DNA of 64,000 nt from Dermatophilaceae bacterium Sec6.4 (GCA_039636865.1 CP144172.1:1550001-1614000); one strand, 5' to 3'; positions 18,531-27,428 are shown, counted from the stretch's first letter. The notes: generated by a model from the letters alone, not told the origin. A program made the numbers and translations.

Positions 18531-18843
18531 AGGTGGGAGGTGCGGGGGTTAATGCAGCGCGACTTTCGTACTGGTAGCGCGCCGCGATTCTGTTGCCGGA
18601 GAAGGACCACAGCTGTTTGCGCAGCGCATAGTCCAACTCGCGTGACCACTTGTCCCGAAGCAGCTCGATGATCTGCTGATGCCCGGTGACGAAAGTCCCG
18701 CGATTTCGCCACACCGAGTCCTGGGAGTAGCCCATCGCGACCTTCCCCGGGTCGCAGGTGTTCCAGGCGTCCTCAGCGCCTTGCACCTTGTGCAGTGCGC
18801 TGTCCTCATCGAAAGGAGGAAGAGGGGGTCGCGGTTGCGTCAT
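18517..18843 (-). pseudogene. Truncated DUF1348 (SnoaL/NTF2-like) gene
   Basis: The 108-codon frame begins like the DUF1348 family: PPFDEDSALHKVQGAEDAWN, DSVWRNRGTFVTG, ELDYALRKQLWSFSGNRIAA. Family proteins are about 150 residues and continue after RxQYE with a conserved strand region. Here homology stops at RYQYE, and the frame runs through unrelated codons into the 48-bp palindrome, which supplies the last residues and the stop. The second half of the cone-shaped fold is therefore missing, and the product is probably non-functional. It lies about 30 bases downstream of the PH-domain gene on the same strand. Confidence 0.75.
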
Positions 18844-18872
18844 GACGGTCTTTTCGCTATCGGGGACGACGA

Positions 18873-19190
18873 TCAGTTCGAAGCTTTGACGCCGTGACGT
18901 GCGAGCACCCTGATGACCTCGCCGGGGTTGTCCGGAGTGACGACGGGCTTGATGTGCCGACCGAGGTTGATAGCCAGGGCTGTCTTCTTCCTGGGACGTC
19001 CCACGTCGAGGTTGTGCCAGTCGACGAAGTTACCGGTGCCCCACACGCGGCCCCGACTTGCCGGGCGCGATTCGATCGAGTGGATCTTGGAGTAGGGAAT
19101 GGTCTTGCTGCTCGCCAGCGGGAAGTAGTACCTGCGGATCACCAACGCGTCCTCGGTGCAGACCACGAGTCCGTCATCATATTCACTCAC
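18873..19190 (-). CDS. Small PH-domain-like protein
   Basis: A 105-residue soluble protein. The pattern LVIRRYYFPLASSKTIPYSK, then SRGRVWGTGNF and DVGRPRKKTALAINLG resembles short actinobacterial proteins with a bacterial pleckstrin-homology-like beta barrel. No function is established. It starts with GTG at 19190. On the minus strand a -10-like TATCGT (19197-19202) lies only 6 bases before the start, so the transcript may be leaderless. The truncated DUF1348 gene follows. Confidence 0.65.
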   Translation of the reverse strand: MSEYDDGLVVCTEDALVIRRYYFPLASSKTIPYSKIHSIESRPASRGRVWGTGNFVDWHNLDVGRPRKKTALAINLGRHIKPVVTPDNPGEVIRVLARHGVKASN

Positions 19191-19278
19191 AATGCAACGA
19201 TAGGCACATTCGCTATCCCCGGCAATCAGCTCCGCACCCGCCCTTCGTTGCGCGGCAGTAGATCGGAACAGACACGTG

Positions 19279-19318
19279 ATCTGGGATCCGCGCGGGTTTT
19301 TCGACGCGGATCCCAGAT
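19279..19318 (-). terminator. Hairpin terminator between the CFA operon and the PH-domain gene
   Basis: ATCTGGGATCCGCG (19279-19292) pairs perfectly with CGCGGATCCCAGAT (19305-19318) around a 12-base loop. It follows the minus-strand methyltransferase operon, whose last stop is at 19358. A second smaller hairpin (TGATCGG / CCGATCA) lies at about 19332-19350. Confidence 0.7.
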
Positions 19319-19357
19319 GTAGAGAGGTGATCGGCCGGACCGATCAGACCGAACTGT

Positions 19358-20680
19358 TCAGACCCGAGGGTCACTCCAGCTCGCCGGACGCACCGCGGGC
19401 AATGCGCTCATACCGTCCCGTCGGCGAACGGCGGTGATCTGGTCCACACCCATCCGGCCGTCCTGGAACGCGAGCAGTCCGCCTGCGAGGTAGAGCTCCC
19501 ACACCCGCACGACCTCTTCGCCGACCAGCTTGGTCAACTGGTCCTTGGAGGCTTCGAAACGGCGTTGCCACGCGCGCACCGTCCACACGTAGTGCTCACG
19601 CATGGCGTGTACATCGCGCACCTCCAGGCCGGCCCGCTCCAGGAAGGCAACGGTTTGACCGACCGGCCGCATGGTCATGTCCGGGGCGATATAGGCCTCG
19701 ATGAACGGGCCGCCACCGGGGTGACCGTCGTGCCGGGACATTTGTTGGATGACGATCTGGGCCTCATCCGAGGCGCAACGGGCCAGCGTGTCGGCATAGG
19801 TCGCATAGTTGCGCTCGCCCACGTGCTCGCCCATCTCCAGCGACGCGACAGCCTCGAACGGCGGGTCGTCGATCTCGCGATAGTCCTGCAACCGGATCTC
19901 GACCTTGTCGCCCAGCCCGCGTTCGGCGATCCGGGCGTCGATGAAGGCCTTCTGCTCTTTGGAGATCGTCACGCCCGTGACCTGGGCGCCGAAGGCCGAT
20001 GCGGCGTGCAGCGAGAGCGAACCCCAACCACAGCCGATATCCAGGAACCGCATTCCGGGGCGCTTGTCCAGGCCGGCCTTGCGGCACACCAGATCCAGCT
20101 TGTCGCGTTGTGCATCCTCCAGTGAATACGCCTCGGACTCCTCGCCGTCGAGGTCCGCACCCGTGACGTACGCGCTGGAGTAGGCCATGTGGTCATCCAG
20201 GATCAACGAGTAGAACTCGTTCGACAGGTCGTAGTGGTTGTGGATGACGTCCCGGTCGCGGCCTACCGAGTGCAACCGACCCCGTACCGCGATCTGTGTT
20301 GCCGGCGCCCGTAGCGGAGTGCCGAGGACGCCGAGTTCGCGTGCGAGCTTGGTGGCTTCCACGAATGTGCGTGCGGGCGGGCGACCACCCGTGACACCGC
20401 GCGCCTTGAGCGTCGCGCGTACCGCTGACAAACCCTGCACGAGGTCGCCTTCGACCTCCAGCTCTCCGGTGACGTAGGCCTGCGCGGCGCCCAGTTCACC
20501 CGGATGCCAGAGCAACCGGCGAATTGCCTGCGGGCTGTTCAGCGTCACGTGCGGAGCATCTGTGGGTCCGGCGCTACTGCCGTCCCATACTGTCAGATGC
20601 ACCGGTAGCGCACCGCCGGCCAGCGGAGAGATCAGTGCTTCCAGGCGTGCGGCGATGCCCGTGTTCGACGAGGTGGTCAT
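19358..20680 (-). CDS. Cyclopropane-fatty-acid-synthase-like SAM methyltransferase (second copy)
   Basis: A 440-residue member of the cyclopropane-fatty-acyl-phospholipid synthase family, which transfers a one-carbon unit from SAM to a double bond in a membrane lipid chain. The SAM site is LDIGCGWGSLSLHAAS; upstream lies HYDLSNEFYSLILDDHMAYS, and MGEHVGERNY follows. The start is ATG at 20680, overlapping the stop of the preceding methyltransferase gene (ATGA). It is the last gene of a four-gene operon. The two CFA-like proteins are clearly diverged, so they may act at different steps or on different lipids. Confidence 0.88.
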   Translation of the reverse strand: MTTSSNTGIAARLEALISPLAGGALPVHLTVWDGSSAGPTDAPHVTLNSPQAIRRLLWHPGELGAAQAYVTGELEVEGDLVQGLSAVRATLKARGVTGGRPPARTFVEATKLARELGVLGTPLRAPATQIAVRGRLHSVGRDRDVIHNHYDLSNEFYSLILDDHMAYSSAYVTGADLDGEESEAYSLEDAQRDKLDLVCRKAGLDKRPGMRFLDIGCGWGSLSLHAASAFGAQVTGVTISKEQKAFIDARIAERGLGDKVEIRLQDYREIDDPPFEAVASLEMGEHVGERNYATYADTLARCASDEAQIVIQQMSRHDGHPGGGPFIEAYIAPDMTMRPVGQTVAFLERAGLEVRDVHAMREHYVWTVRAWQRRFEASKDQLTKLVGEEVVRVWELYLAGGLLAFQDGRMGVDQITAVRRRDGMSALPAVRPASWSDPRV

Positions 20681-21945
20681 CGGGTCTTCCCCTTGGCGAA
20701 GGTCAGCTGGTGCACGTCCAGGTAGTCGGCCCGGAACCCGCCCTCGCTGTAGCGCAGGTAGAAACGCCACATCCGCTGGAACGTCTCATCGAATCCGAGC
20801 TCTTCGAGACGATCGCCCGCCGCATCGAATGCTTCGGCCCAGACGCGCAGGGTCTCCGCGTAGCTGGCACCCATCGCGAGGTCGTCGCCCAATGTCAGGC
20901 CCCGCCCTGCTGCACTGTCCCGCAGTATCTGGACCGACGCGAGCGCGCCACCGGGGAAGATGTACTTGTGGATCCAGGTATAGGTGTTCTTGGTCTCCAG
21001 CACGCGGTGGTGCGGCATCGTGATGGCCTGAATCACGGCGATACCTCCCGGCTTGAGCAGGCTGGCGATCTTCTCGAAGTAGGTGTCGAGGTACTCCAGG
21101 CCGACGGCCTCGATCATCTCCACTGACAGGACGGCGTCGTATTGCCCCGTGGTGTCTCGGTAGTCACGCAGCGCGATGTCGACCAGATCGCCGACTCCGG
21201 CATCATCGATCTTGCGCTGCGCCCAGGCGAGTTGTTCACGCGACAGAGTGACTGAATCGACGTGCGCGCCACGTTGCGCAGCGCGTAACGCCAGCTCGCC
21301 CCATCCGGTGCCGATCTCCAGCACGCGGGCCCCCGGCACGACGCCGGCCCGGTCGAGCATCCGGTCGATCTTGCGGTGCTGGGCACGCTCCAGGCCGGCC
21401 GCGTCGACCGGGCCGTCGAGCAGCGCCGACGAGTAGGACATCGACGGGTCCAGGAAGGTTGCGAACATCTCGTTCGAGAGGTCGTAGTGCCGTTCGACGT
21501 TGCTGCGGGAATTCTTGGTCGACGGCTTGTCCGACATCGGCTTACGAGCCAGGTAGGCGGACCGCATCGTCTTCAGCGACGCCGGCACGAGGGTGTCCAC
21601 GCCGCCCGCGAATGCCGCGATCAGACCGGCGAGGTCGTCGCAGTCCCATTCGCGCGCCAGGTAGGACTCGCCGAACCCGATCAGGCCACCAGTGCCCATC
21701 CGACGCATCAGTGCGGGCGGATTGTGCACGATCATCGTCGGGGCGTCACGGTGATCGGCGCTGCCGCCCAGCGTCACGCCATCCGGCATCACGACACGGA
21801 TCGGAAGGCCCGCGACGGCGCGGCGGAACAGTCCGCGCATCACGCGTTGAGCAGCGGTTGCCTTGAGGCTGCGTGGAATTCGTACCACGTCGGGCCACCG
21901 GATGGGATCGATTCCCTGGGCTGTCGGATCGAACAAGGCGGTCAT
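20677..21945 (-). CDS. Cyclopropane-fatty-acid-synthase-like SAM methyltransferase (first copy)
   Basis: A 422-residue CFA-synthase-family methyltransferase. The lipid-binding N-terminal half is followed by HYDLSNEMFATFLDPSMSYS and the SAM loop LEIGTGWGELALRAAQRG. Later motifs are SVEMIEAVGLEYLDTYFEKI and HKYIFPGGALAS. Close relatives make cyclopropane or methyl-branched fatty acids. ATG at 21945 overlaps the DUF1365 stop. It is the third of four coupled genes. Confidence 0.9.
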   Translation of the reverse strand: MTALFDPTAQGIDPIRWPDVVRIPRSLKATAAQRVMRGLFRRAVAGLPIRVVMPDGVTLGGSADHRDAPTMIVHNPPALMRRMGTGGLIGFGESYLAREWDCDDLAGLIAAFAGGVDTLVPASLKTMRSAYLARKPMSDKPSTKNSRSNVERHYDLSNEMFATFLDPSMSYSSALLDGPVDAAGLERAQHRKIDRMLDRAGVVPGARVLEIGTGWGELALRAAQRGAHVDSVTLSREQLAWAQRKIDDAGVGDLVDIALRDYRDTTGQYDAVLSVEMIEAVGLEYLDTYFEKIASLLKPGGIAVIQAITMPHHRVLETKNTYTWIHKYIFPGGALASVQILRDSAAGRGLTLGDDLAMGASYAETLRVWAEAFDAAGDRLEELGFDETFQRMWRFYLRYSEGGFRADYLDVHQLTFAKGKTR

Positions 21946-22697
21946 ACTGCCTCCTGGGGCGAGTGGTGTGGTCGAGGTTGGATGGGCAGTCGCCGGGTCC
22001 ACAACCGCACTCCGTGCAGGTGGATCAGGGCGGTCACGACATAGGACGCGAGGGGGGTTGCCAACACAGCTTTCGCGGTATCACGACGGCCTTCTACGCG
22101 GCGTCCGCGCCAACCGGTCGCATACGGTCGCTGATCTGGGCGCCGCAAGGTGATGGCGATATCGAAATCGGTGTCCGGCTCGGGCAGCGACATCGTGTAT
22201 TCGCCGCTCACGTCGTTGAACGGCGAGACATAGAAGTCCTTGTGCACGTTCGCGCGCCCTCGTGCGTCGGGTCGGATCAGATAGGCGTGCCGCTCGCCGT
22301 AGGTGTTGTGCACCTCAGCGATGACACATGCCAGTGCGCCGTCAGCGTCGTGGCACCAGTAGATGCTGACCGGGTTGAACACGTAGCCGAGGGAGCGAGC
22401 GGAGGTGAGCACGCGCACCGTTCCCTGCGCGATGTCGATTCCGTGTGTTGCGGCAAAAGCTGTCGCATTGTCACGCCACACCCCAGCCGGGTCGCCCAGG
22501 TGGTCGGCAGCCGAGAAGCGCACAAAAGCGCTTTGCCACCAGGGTAATTCGCGGGGACGGTCGGCTGCGCCGAGTTTGTCAAGATCCACCAGCCAGCTGA
22601 TCCCGGGATAGGCAAATCCATGACTGAGCGGCGACGTGCGCTGATGCCTGACCCGAGTCAGGTAGGGGGTTGCTGTGGGGTGCGGCGTCAGTCCCAT
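21942..22697 (-). CDS. DUF1365 family protein
   Basis: A 251-residue DUF1365 protein. The recognisable pattern is LTRVRHQRTSPLSHGFAYPG, then SLGYVFNPVSIYWC, then AEVHNTYGERHAYL and HKDFYVSPFNDVSGEY. Its biochemical role is unknown. In many bacteria it is encoded between an amine-oxidase-like flavoprotein and a CFA-synthase-like methyltransferase, as here. The start at 22697 overlaps the upstream flavoprotein gene by 10 bases. Confidence 0.88.
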   Translation of the reverse strand: MGLTPHPTATPYLTRVRHQRTSPLSHGFAYPGISWLVDLDKLGAADRPRELPWWQSAFVRFSAADHLGDPAGVWRDNATAFAATHGIDIAQGTVRVLTSARSLGYVFNPVSIYWCHDADGALACVIAEVHNTYGERHAYLIRPDARGRANVHKDFYVSPFNDVSGEYTMSLPEPDTDFDIAITLRRPDQRPYATGWRGRRVEGRRDTAKAVLATPLASYVVTALIHLHGVRLWTRRLPIQPRPHHSPQEAV

Positions 22698-23950
22698 GAC
22701 CCGCCCAGGCTTTCCGCCGCGCGTAATCCGGATAACGCGCCGTCTTCGTGGAAACCCCATGCGTGGTATGCGCCAGCGAAGGCAATCCGGTCATCGGACA
22801 GCGACGGGAGGCGTCGTTGTGCCTGGACCGATTCCAGGGTGTACAGCGGATGTTCGTAGGTCATCTGGGCGATCACCGTGCTCTGGTCGACCGTGTGCTG
22901 GCCGTTGAGCGTGACCAGCATGCGGGTGTTCGACGGGCTGGGCAGCCGCATCAGTCGGGTCATGTCGTACGTCACCACGACTTCCTCCTTGTCCTGGGGA
23001 GCCAGGTAGTTCCATGACGCCCACGCGCGCGGGTTGGACGGCAGGACGGAGATGTCGGTGTGCAGTTGGGCGACATTGACCGAGTAGGTGATCGCGCCGA
23101 GAGTGGCGCGCTGGGCCTCGGACGCATCGGGCGACATCGCCAACGCCTGACGCGGGTGCGTCGCGATGACCACGCCGTCGTAGTCCTGCGTCGTCCCTGC
23201 TGAGTCGGTGACCTGCACACGGTCACCCATTTTGCGCACGCTGGTGACCGCAGTGGCGAGCCGGGTGGCATGCAGACCGGCCACGACACGATCGACGTAG
23301 ACCCGGGACCCGCCCGTTACCGTGCGCCAGACCGGAGAACCGTTCACGGTCAGCATCCCGTGGTGGTCCAGGAAGCTGAGCAGAGACCTCGCCGGGTAGT
23401 CCAGCGCAGCATCCGGGGCGCATGACCACACGGCAGCTATCACCGGGCGGATGAAGTTGTCGGTGAAATCCTGGCTGTAGGAGGTCTGCGACAACCACGC
23501 GCCCATCGTCAGTTCCTCGTGCGCAGGTCCATCCAGGAACACCCTCGCGCGGCGGTGAAAGCGTTTGATGTCCAACAGCATTCGCAAAAACCCGGGGCGT
23601 ACGACGGTGCGTGGATCAGCAAGGATCCCGCCTGCACCTTTACCGCCCGCGTATTGGAATCCGGTCTGCGGGACAAAAATCGACATGCTCATGTCCGATG
23701 CCTGCGTCGGCACGTCCAGCTCGCGGAAGAGTCGTTGAAGTGTCGGGTAGGTCCGGTCGTTGTGCACGATGAAGCCGGTATCGACGGCGATCGTGGTGCC
23801 GTCCGGCATGGGCACGTCGTGGGTGTGAGCGTGGCCACCGGGCCGGTCGTCGGCTTCGTAGAGCGTGACGTCCCCGGTGCGGCTCAGGATGTGCGCGGCC
23901 ACCAGACCCGATACACCGCTGCCGACGACGGCAAAGCTGCGCGTGGACAT
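22688..23950 (-). CDS. FAD-dependent amine-oxidase-like oxidoreductase
   Basis: A 420-residue flavoprotein. The N-terminal dinucleotide-binding loop is VVGSGVSGLVAAHILS and the second FAD contact is YEADDRPGGHAHTHDV. The C-terminal FAD motif is near FAGAYHAWGFHEDG. It resembles the NAD(P)/FAD-binding proteins encoded with DUF1365 and CFA synthase. In Rhodobacter related flavoprotein and methyltransferase genes take part in making furan-containing fatty acids; whether this one acts as a fatty-acyl desaturase or oxidase is inference. I chose ATG 23950 (MSTRSFAVVG). It is the first gene of the operon and diverges from miaA. Confidence 0.85.
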   Translation of the reverse strand: MSTRSFAVVGSGVSGLVAAHILSRTGDVTLYEADDRPGGHAHTHDVPMPDGTTIAVDTGFIVHNDRTYPTLQRLFRELDVPTQASDMSMSIFVPQTGFQYAGGKGAGGILADPRTVVRPGFLRMLLDIKRFHRRARVFLDGPAHEELTMGAWLSQTSYSQDFTDNFIRPVIAAVWSCAPDAALDYPARSLLSFLDHHGMLTVNGSPVWRTVTGGSRVYVDRVVAGLHATRLATAVTSVRKMGDRVQVTDSAGTTQDYDGVVIATHPRQALAMSPDASEAQRATLGAITYSVNVAQLHTDISVLPSNPRAWASWNYLAPQDKEEVVVTYDMTRLMRLPSPSNTRMLVTLNGQHTVDQSTVIAQMTYEHPLYTLESVQAQRRLPSLSDDRIAFAGAYHAWGFHEDGALSGLRAAESLGGSWD

Positions 23951-24070
23951 CTGGGCTCCCTGAAAGGTCTGGTTGTTGGACTGATGATGATTCGTCGCCG
24001 GACCGCCCGCGGATGGGTCCTGCAGCGACGAATGTCGCCGGCGGCGGTGCCGCATCGGATAATTCCCTAT

Positions 24071-24994
24071 ATGAGTGTGCGCGTCGAACCCGCGGTGATT
24101 GCGGTCGTCGGATCGACGGCAACCGGCAAGTCAGATCTTGCGCTGCATCTGGCGCGCGAGCTGGGCGGTGAGATCGTGAATGCCGACGCGTCTCAGATCT
24201 ACCGCGGGATGAATATAGGCACGGCCAAACTTCCGTTCCAGCAGCGGCAGGGGATCGAGCACCACCTTCTGGATTTTCTCGACGTGAGCGATGAAGCCAC
24301 TGTCGCGGCCTACCAGGAGCGTGCGACGCGCACGATCGACGAACTGCTGGCAGCGGGCACACCGGTCGTCCTCGTCGGCGGTTCGGGCCTGTATGTACGG
24401 GCAGCGCTGGACGTGCTGGACATTCCACCCACCGATCCGCAGGTCCGCTTGGCCTGGGAGGGACGGCTGGCGATCGAAGGGGTAGATGCGTTGCATCGGC
24501 GGCTTGCCACCGTCGATCCCCGCGCGGCCGAGGCGATCGGGGCGTTCAACGGACGGCGGATCGTGCGGGCGCTGGAGGTGATCCAGATCACCGGGCGGCC
24601 CTTCAGCGCGAGTATGCCGACCCGCACCTACCGGCATCCCACCCTGCAGATCGGACTCCGCGCCGAACGCGAGGTGCTGCAGCCACGGGTCGTGACGCGC
24701 GCCCACGCCATGTGGGCGGGCGGCTTCCTGGACGAGGTACGCACGCTGGATGGGCTCGGGCTACGGCAGGGTCGGACCGCGAGCCGCGCCATCGGATACG
24801 CCCAGGCGTTGCGGCAACTGGACGGCGACCTGTCGCAGGAGGAGGCGATCACCGAGACGGTGCTGCTCACGATGCGCTTCGCCCGACGACAACGTGCGTG
24901 GTTCCGACCCGATCAGCGCATCCAGTGGCTCGATCACGACGACCCGCAGCTCGCGGAACGCGCGTCGCACCTCGTGCACGCCGTTCATCCCTGA
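24071..24994 (+). CDS. miaA: tRNA dimethylallyltransferase MiaA
   Basis: A 307-residue enzyme that transfers the dimethylallyl group to A37 of tRNA, the step before MiaB. The P-loop is GSTATGKSDLAL, DASQIYRGMNIGTAKL follows, and VGGSGLYVRA and RRIVRALEV lie in the middle. I start at ATG 24071. A -10-like GATAAT (24058-24063) ends 7 bases before it, so the message may be leaderless. dapF follows within about 12 bases. Confidence 0.93.
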   Translation: MSVRVEPAVIAVVGSTATGKSDLALHLARELGGEIVNADASQIYRGMNIGTAKLPFQQRQGIEHHLLDFLDVSDEATVAAYQERATRTIDELLAAGTPVVLVGGSGLYVRAALDVLDIPPTDPQVRLAWEGRLAIEGVDALHRRLATVDPRAAEAIGAFNGRRIVRALEVIQITGRPFSASMPTRTYRHPTLQIGLRAEREVLQPRVVTRAHAMWAGGFLDEVRTLDGLGLRQGRTASRAIGYAQALRQLDGDLSQEEAITETVLLTMRFARRQRAWFRPDQRIQWLDHDDPQLAERASHLVHAVHP

Positions 24995-25005
24995 CAATGG
25001 CTGGC

Positions 25006-25866
25006 ATGTCGAGCGTCGAATTCGTCAAGGGTCACGGCACGATGAACGATTTCGTGTTGGTGGCCGACCACGACGGGGCGTTGCAGCTCCGTGCTGAGCA
25101 CATCGGTTTCCTCGCCGACCGGCACGCAGGAATCGGTGCGGACGGCGTGATCCGGGTATGCCGGGCCGGCGCTGTGGCTGACGCGCCCGCCGGCATGGCA
25201 CCAGATCTGTGGTTCATGGACTACTACAACGCGGACGGGTCGGCGGCTGCAATGTGCGGCAACGGCACCCGCGTCTTCGCTCAGTATCTGCTCGAGCACT
25301 CCCTGGTCTCCGGTTCGTCGTTCGAGATCGGCACCCGTTCCGGGGTCAAGCGCGTCGAGGTGGTGCCGGGCGGATACCGCACCGATCTGGGCCAGTGGGC
25401 GTTGTCCCGCCCCGATATCGCAGCCGAGCGCGGCATGGACTCGGTCGTACAGGTCGTCGGCGCCGAGGACCCACTACCCGCGCTCAGCCTCGACCTGGGC
25501 AACCCGCACACCGTCGTCGCGCTACCGCCGTCGATCGAGCTGGGCTCGCTGGACCTGCAGCATGCCCCGCATATCGACCCGCACCCACAAGAAGGCAGCA
25601 ACGTGGAGTTCGTCCGCGTCATCGAGCCGGGTCACATCAGCATGCGGGTGCACGAGAGGGGCGTCGGCGAAACGCTCAGCTGCGGCACCGGGGCTGCCGC
25701 TGCGGTCCTCGCGACCTGGTTCTGGAGCGGCCAACCCGCCCAGGATCTGGAATGGATCGTCGACGTGCCGGGCGGCCGGCTGGGCGTCATCATCGCGGGC
25801 GACCGGGTGTCACTGTCGGGGCCGGCGACGCTGGTGGCGCAGGGTCGCGTCAATCTGCCCGACTGA
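25006..25866 (+). CDS. dapF: Diaminopimelate epimerase
   Basis: A 286-residue cofactor-independent racemase that turns LL- into meso-diaminopimelate for lysine and peptidoglycan. The two catalytic cysteines are in AAMCGNGTRVFAQY and ETLSCGTGAAAAVLA. FVKGHGTMNDFV opens the protein. ATG 25006 is chosen; an in-frame ATG three codons earlier is equally possible. Its 3' end overlaps the convergent methyltransferase gene by 17 bases. Linkage of miaA, dapF and hflX is typical of actinobacteria. Confidence 0.94.
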   Translation: MSSVEFVKGHGTMNDFVLVADHDGALQLRAEHIGFLADRHAGIGADGVIRVCRAGAVADAPAGMAPDLWFMDYYNADGSAAAMCGNGTRVFAQYLLEHSLVSGSSFEIGTRSGVKRVEVVPGGYRTDLGQWALSRPDIAAERGMDSVVQVVGAEDPLPALSLDLGNPHTVVALPPSIELGSLDLQHAPHIDPHPQEGSNVEFVRVIEPGHISMRVHERGVGETLSCGTGAAAAVLATWFWSGQPAQDLEWIVDVPGGRLGVIIAGDRVSLSGPATLVAQGRVNLPD

Positions 25867-26464
25867 CACGCAGCAACCGATAGCCCTTCTCACTCGCGTG
25901 CCGGGTGGTGACCAGGTCCCCGAACTCCTCGCCCAACCAACGTTGCAGCGAGTCGGATCCGAGGTTTCGCTGGACGACGAGGTAGGCCGCGCCGGTGTCG
26001 GTCAGCTTCGGCAACCAGCCGGCCAGCAGCTCATGCAGTGCCTTCTTGCCGATCCGGATCGGCGGGTTGGACCAGATCAGGTCGAAGCGGATGTCCTCCG
26101 GAACGCTGTCGGGCAGCCCCGCTCGTACCTCGACTCCGACCGCTTCGGCGTTACGCCGGGTGAGGTCGAGCGCACGCTCGTTGACGTCGACGGCGTGCAC
26201 CGTCGCGGCGGGCGAACGTAGCGCCATCGTCAGAGCCAGCGGTCCCCAACCACAGCCGAGGTCCAGGAAGGTGCCGGTGGTAGCCGGCGCGGGCACCTGA
26301 CGCAGTAGCACTCCCGTGCCCTGGTCGATGCGGTCACCGGAGAAGACACCGCCGGCGACCTGAACGGGATAGGTGGTGCCCGCGAGCGGAATATTGATCG
26401 TGCGTCGTTCGGTGTCGCCGGCGGGTCGGGCGGTGAAGTAGTGCTGTTGCTCAGAATCCGTCAC
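25850..26464 (-). CDS. RsmC-like class I SAM methyltransferase
   Basis: A 204-residue methyltransferase. The SAM loop is FLDLGCGWGPLALTMA, the acidic strand end is HAVDVNERALDLTRRNA, and the catalytic N-P-P motif appears as LIWSNPPIRIGKKALHE. The NPP[IY] motif and small size match the RsmC/RlmG group that methylates guanine N2 in rRNA. It is half the length of E. coli RsmC because the N-terminal pseudo-domain is missing, as is usual in actinobacteria. The rRNA position it modifies is not known. Confidence 0.85.
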   Translation of the reverse strand: MTDSEQQHYFTARPAGDTERRTINIPLAGTTYPVQVAGGVFSGDRIDQGTGVLLRQVPAPATTGTFLDLGCGWGPLALTMALRSPAATVHAVDVNERALDLTRRNAEAVGVEVRAGLPDSVPEDIRFDLIWSNPPIRIGKKALHELLAGWLPKLTDTGAAYLVVQRNLGSDSLQRWLGEEFGDLVTTRHASEKGYRLLRVSRAD

Positions 26465-26536
26465 GAGCGAACGCTACCGACTCCGCTCGCGCCCCACCCG
26501 TCCGGCGCCCCGCCCCACTCTTCCTTTTCGCGTTGT

Positions 26537-26607
26537 GGTCGCTGGCGACGCAAACGTAGGCAGGATCGAGGTTTTCGCTCCTGTCGTGGTCGCTGGCGAC
26601 CCAAACG
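26537..26607 (+). repeat. Left inverted-repeat pair flanking the DUF559 gene
   Basis: GGTCGCTGGCGACGCAAACG (26537-26556) and GGTCGCTGGCGACCCAAACG (26588-26607) are 51 bases apart. Each has a self-complementary core GTCGCYGGCGAC followed by an AAACG tail. Each copy is preceded by a TTTTCGC-like segment. The same pair, at the same 51-base spacing but inverted, lies on the other side of the DUF559 gene. Confidence 0.8.
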
Positions 26608-26657
26608 TGGAGAGGGGCCGATGTCGCTAGCTTCGAAATAGCGCCGCCACTGTGGTT

Positions 26658-27410
26658 TCAGGCGAGATGGCTTGCCCCAGCGGCTTGCACCGCGCCGGTG
26701 ATTCGTCGCAGAACGTGCTCCGGGTGCTGAAGAAGGTCCGCGCCGGTGATCACCATGAAGCGCCACCCCGCCGATTCGAGTTCCTCCCGCCGGGTTATGT
26801 CGTTTCGCCACTGGCTTTCGCGGTCGATGTGATCGCGCCCGTCGTACTCGATCGCCAACATCAGGTGTGGATAGCTGAGGTCGAAACGTCGCGCGGTCCT
26901 GCCCTGTCCGTCCAGGATGCAGTAGTTGATCACCGGCTCGGGCAGCCCGGCGAACATTATCAGCAGACGCAGCCGTGTCTCGTATGCCGAGTCCACCTCA
27001 ACGCGAACCAGACGCGCGGCCTTTCGGGCGCGCACAGCACCTCGCACGCTGCTGGAGTCAGTCATCGAGATCAGCTGCTCCGGCGTTGTGCGTCCATGCC
27101 GGATGAGCGAATCACCCAGTACGACCAGGTCCACCAGATCCAGACACCCCGCAAGATCCACGAATGTCTGCTCGGCCGTGGTCGTGGGCACCCCACGACA
27201 GGTGGTCACTATCGGCGCTGCGGGGTAGCGGTGAGTTCGAATGCCATGGGTACGTGAGCGTTTGTCAAGCACCGTTGCCAGATGTACCTCATCGGTGTCA
27301 GGCACGATGCCGCCGAGCAGGCGTGCCGCAGTGTGGTGGCTGGCGGCGCTGGCGTGCATTCGCGCGAGACAGGGAATTTGACGAGTCCATCCATCGAACA
27401 TGCCGTACAT
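26658..27410 (-). CDS. DUF559 (PD-(D/E)XK nuclease-like) protein
   Basis: A 250-residue protein. The C-terminal half is a DUF559/Vsr-like endonuclease fold: RRFDLSYPHLMLAIEYDGRD, then WRNDITRREELESAGWRFMV, with candidate catalytic Asp, Glu and Asp. The N-terminal part (HHTAARLLGGIVPD, VDLAGCLDLVDLVVLGD) resembles regions of large actinobacterial families often annotated as AbiEi-like or endonuclease-domain proteins. The N-terminus is short, so a winged helix may be missing; ATG 27359 is an alternative start. Whether it cuts DNA is unknown. It is flanked by paired inverted repeats and converges on the RsmC-like gene's upstream side. Confidence 0.7.
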   Translation of the reverse strand: MYGMFDGWTRQIPCLARMHASAASHHTAARLLGGIVPDTDEVHLATVLDKRSRTHGIRTHRYPAAPIVTTCRGVPTTTAEQTFVDLAGCLDLVDLVVLGDSLIRHGRTTPEQLISMTDSSSVRGAVRARKAARLVRVEVDSAYETRLRLLIMFAGLPEPVINYCILDGQGRTARRFDLSYPHLMLAIEYDGRDHIDRESQWRNDITRREELESAGWRFMVITGADLLQHPEHVLRRITGAVQAAGASHLA

Positions 27411-27428
27411 GGACGACGCGTCGGCGAC

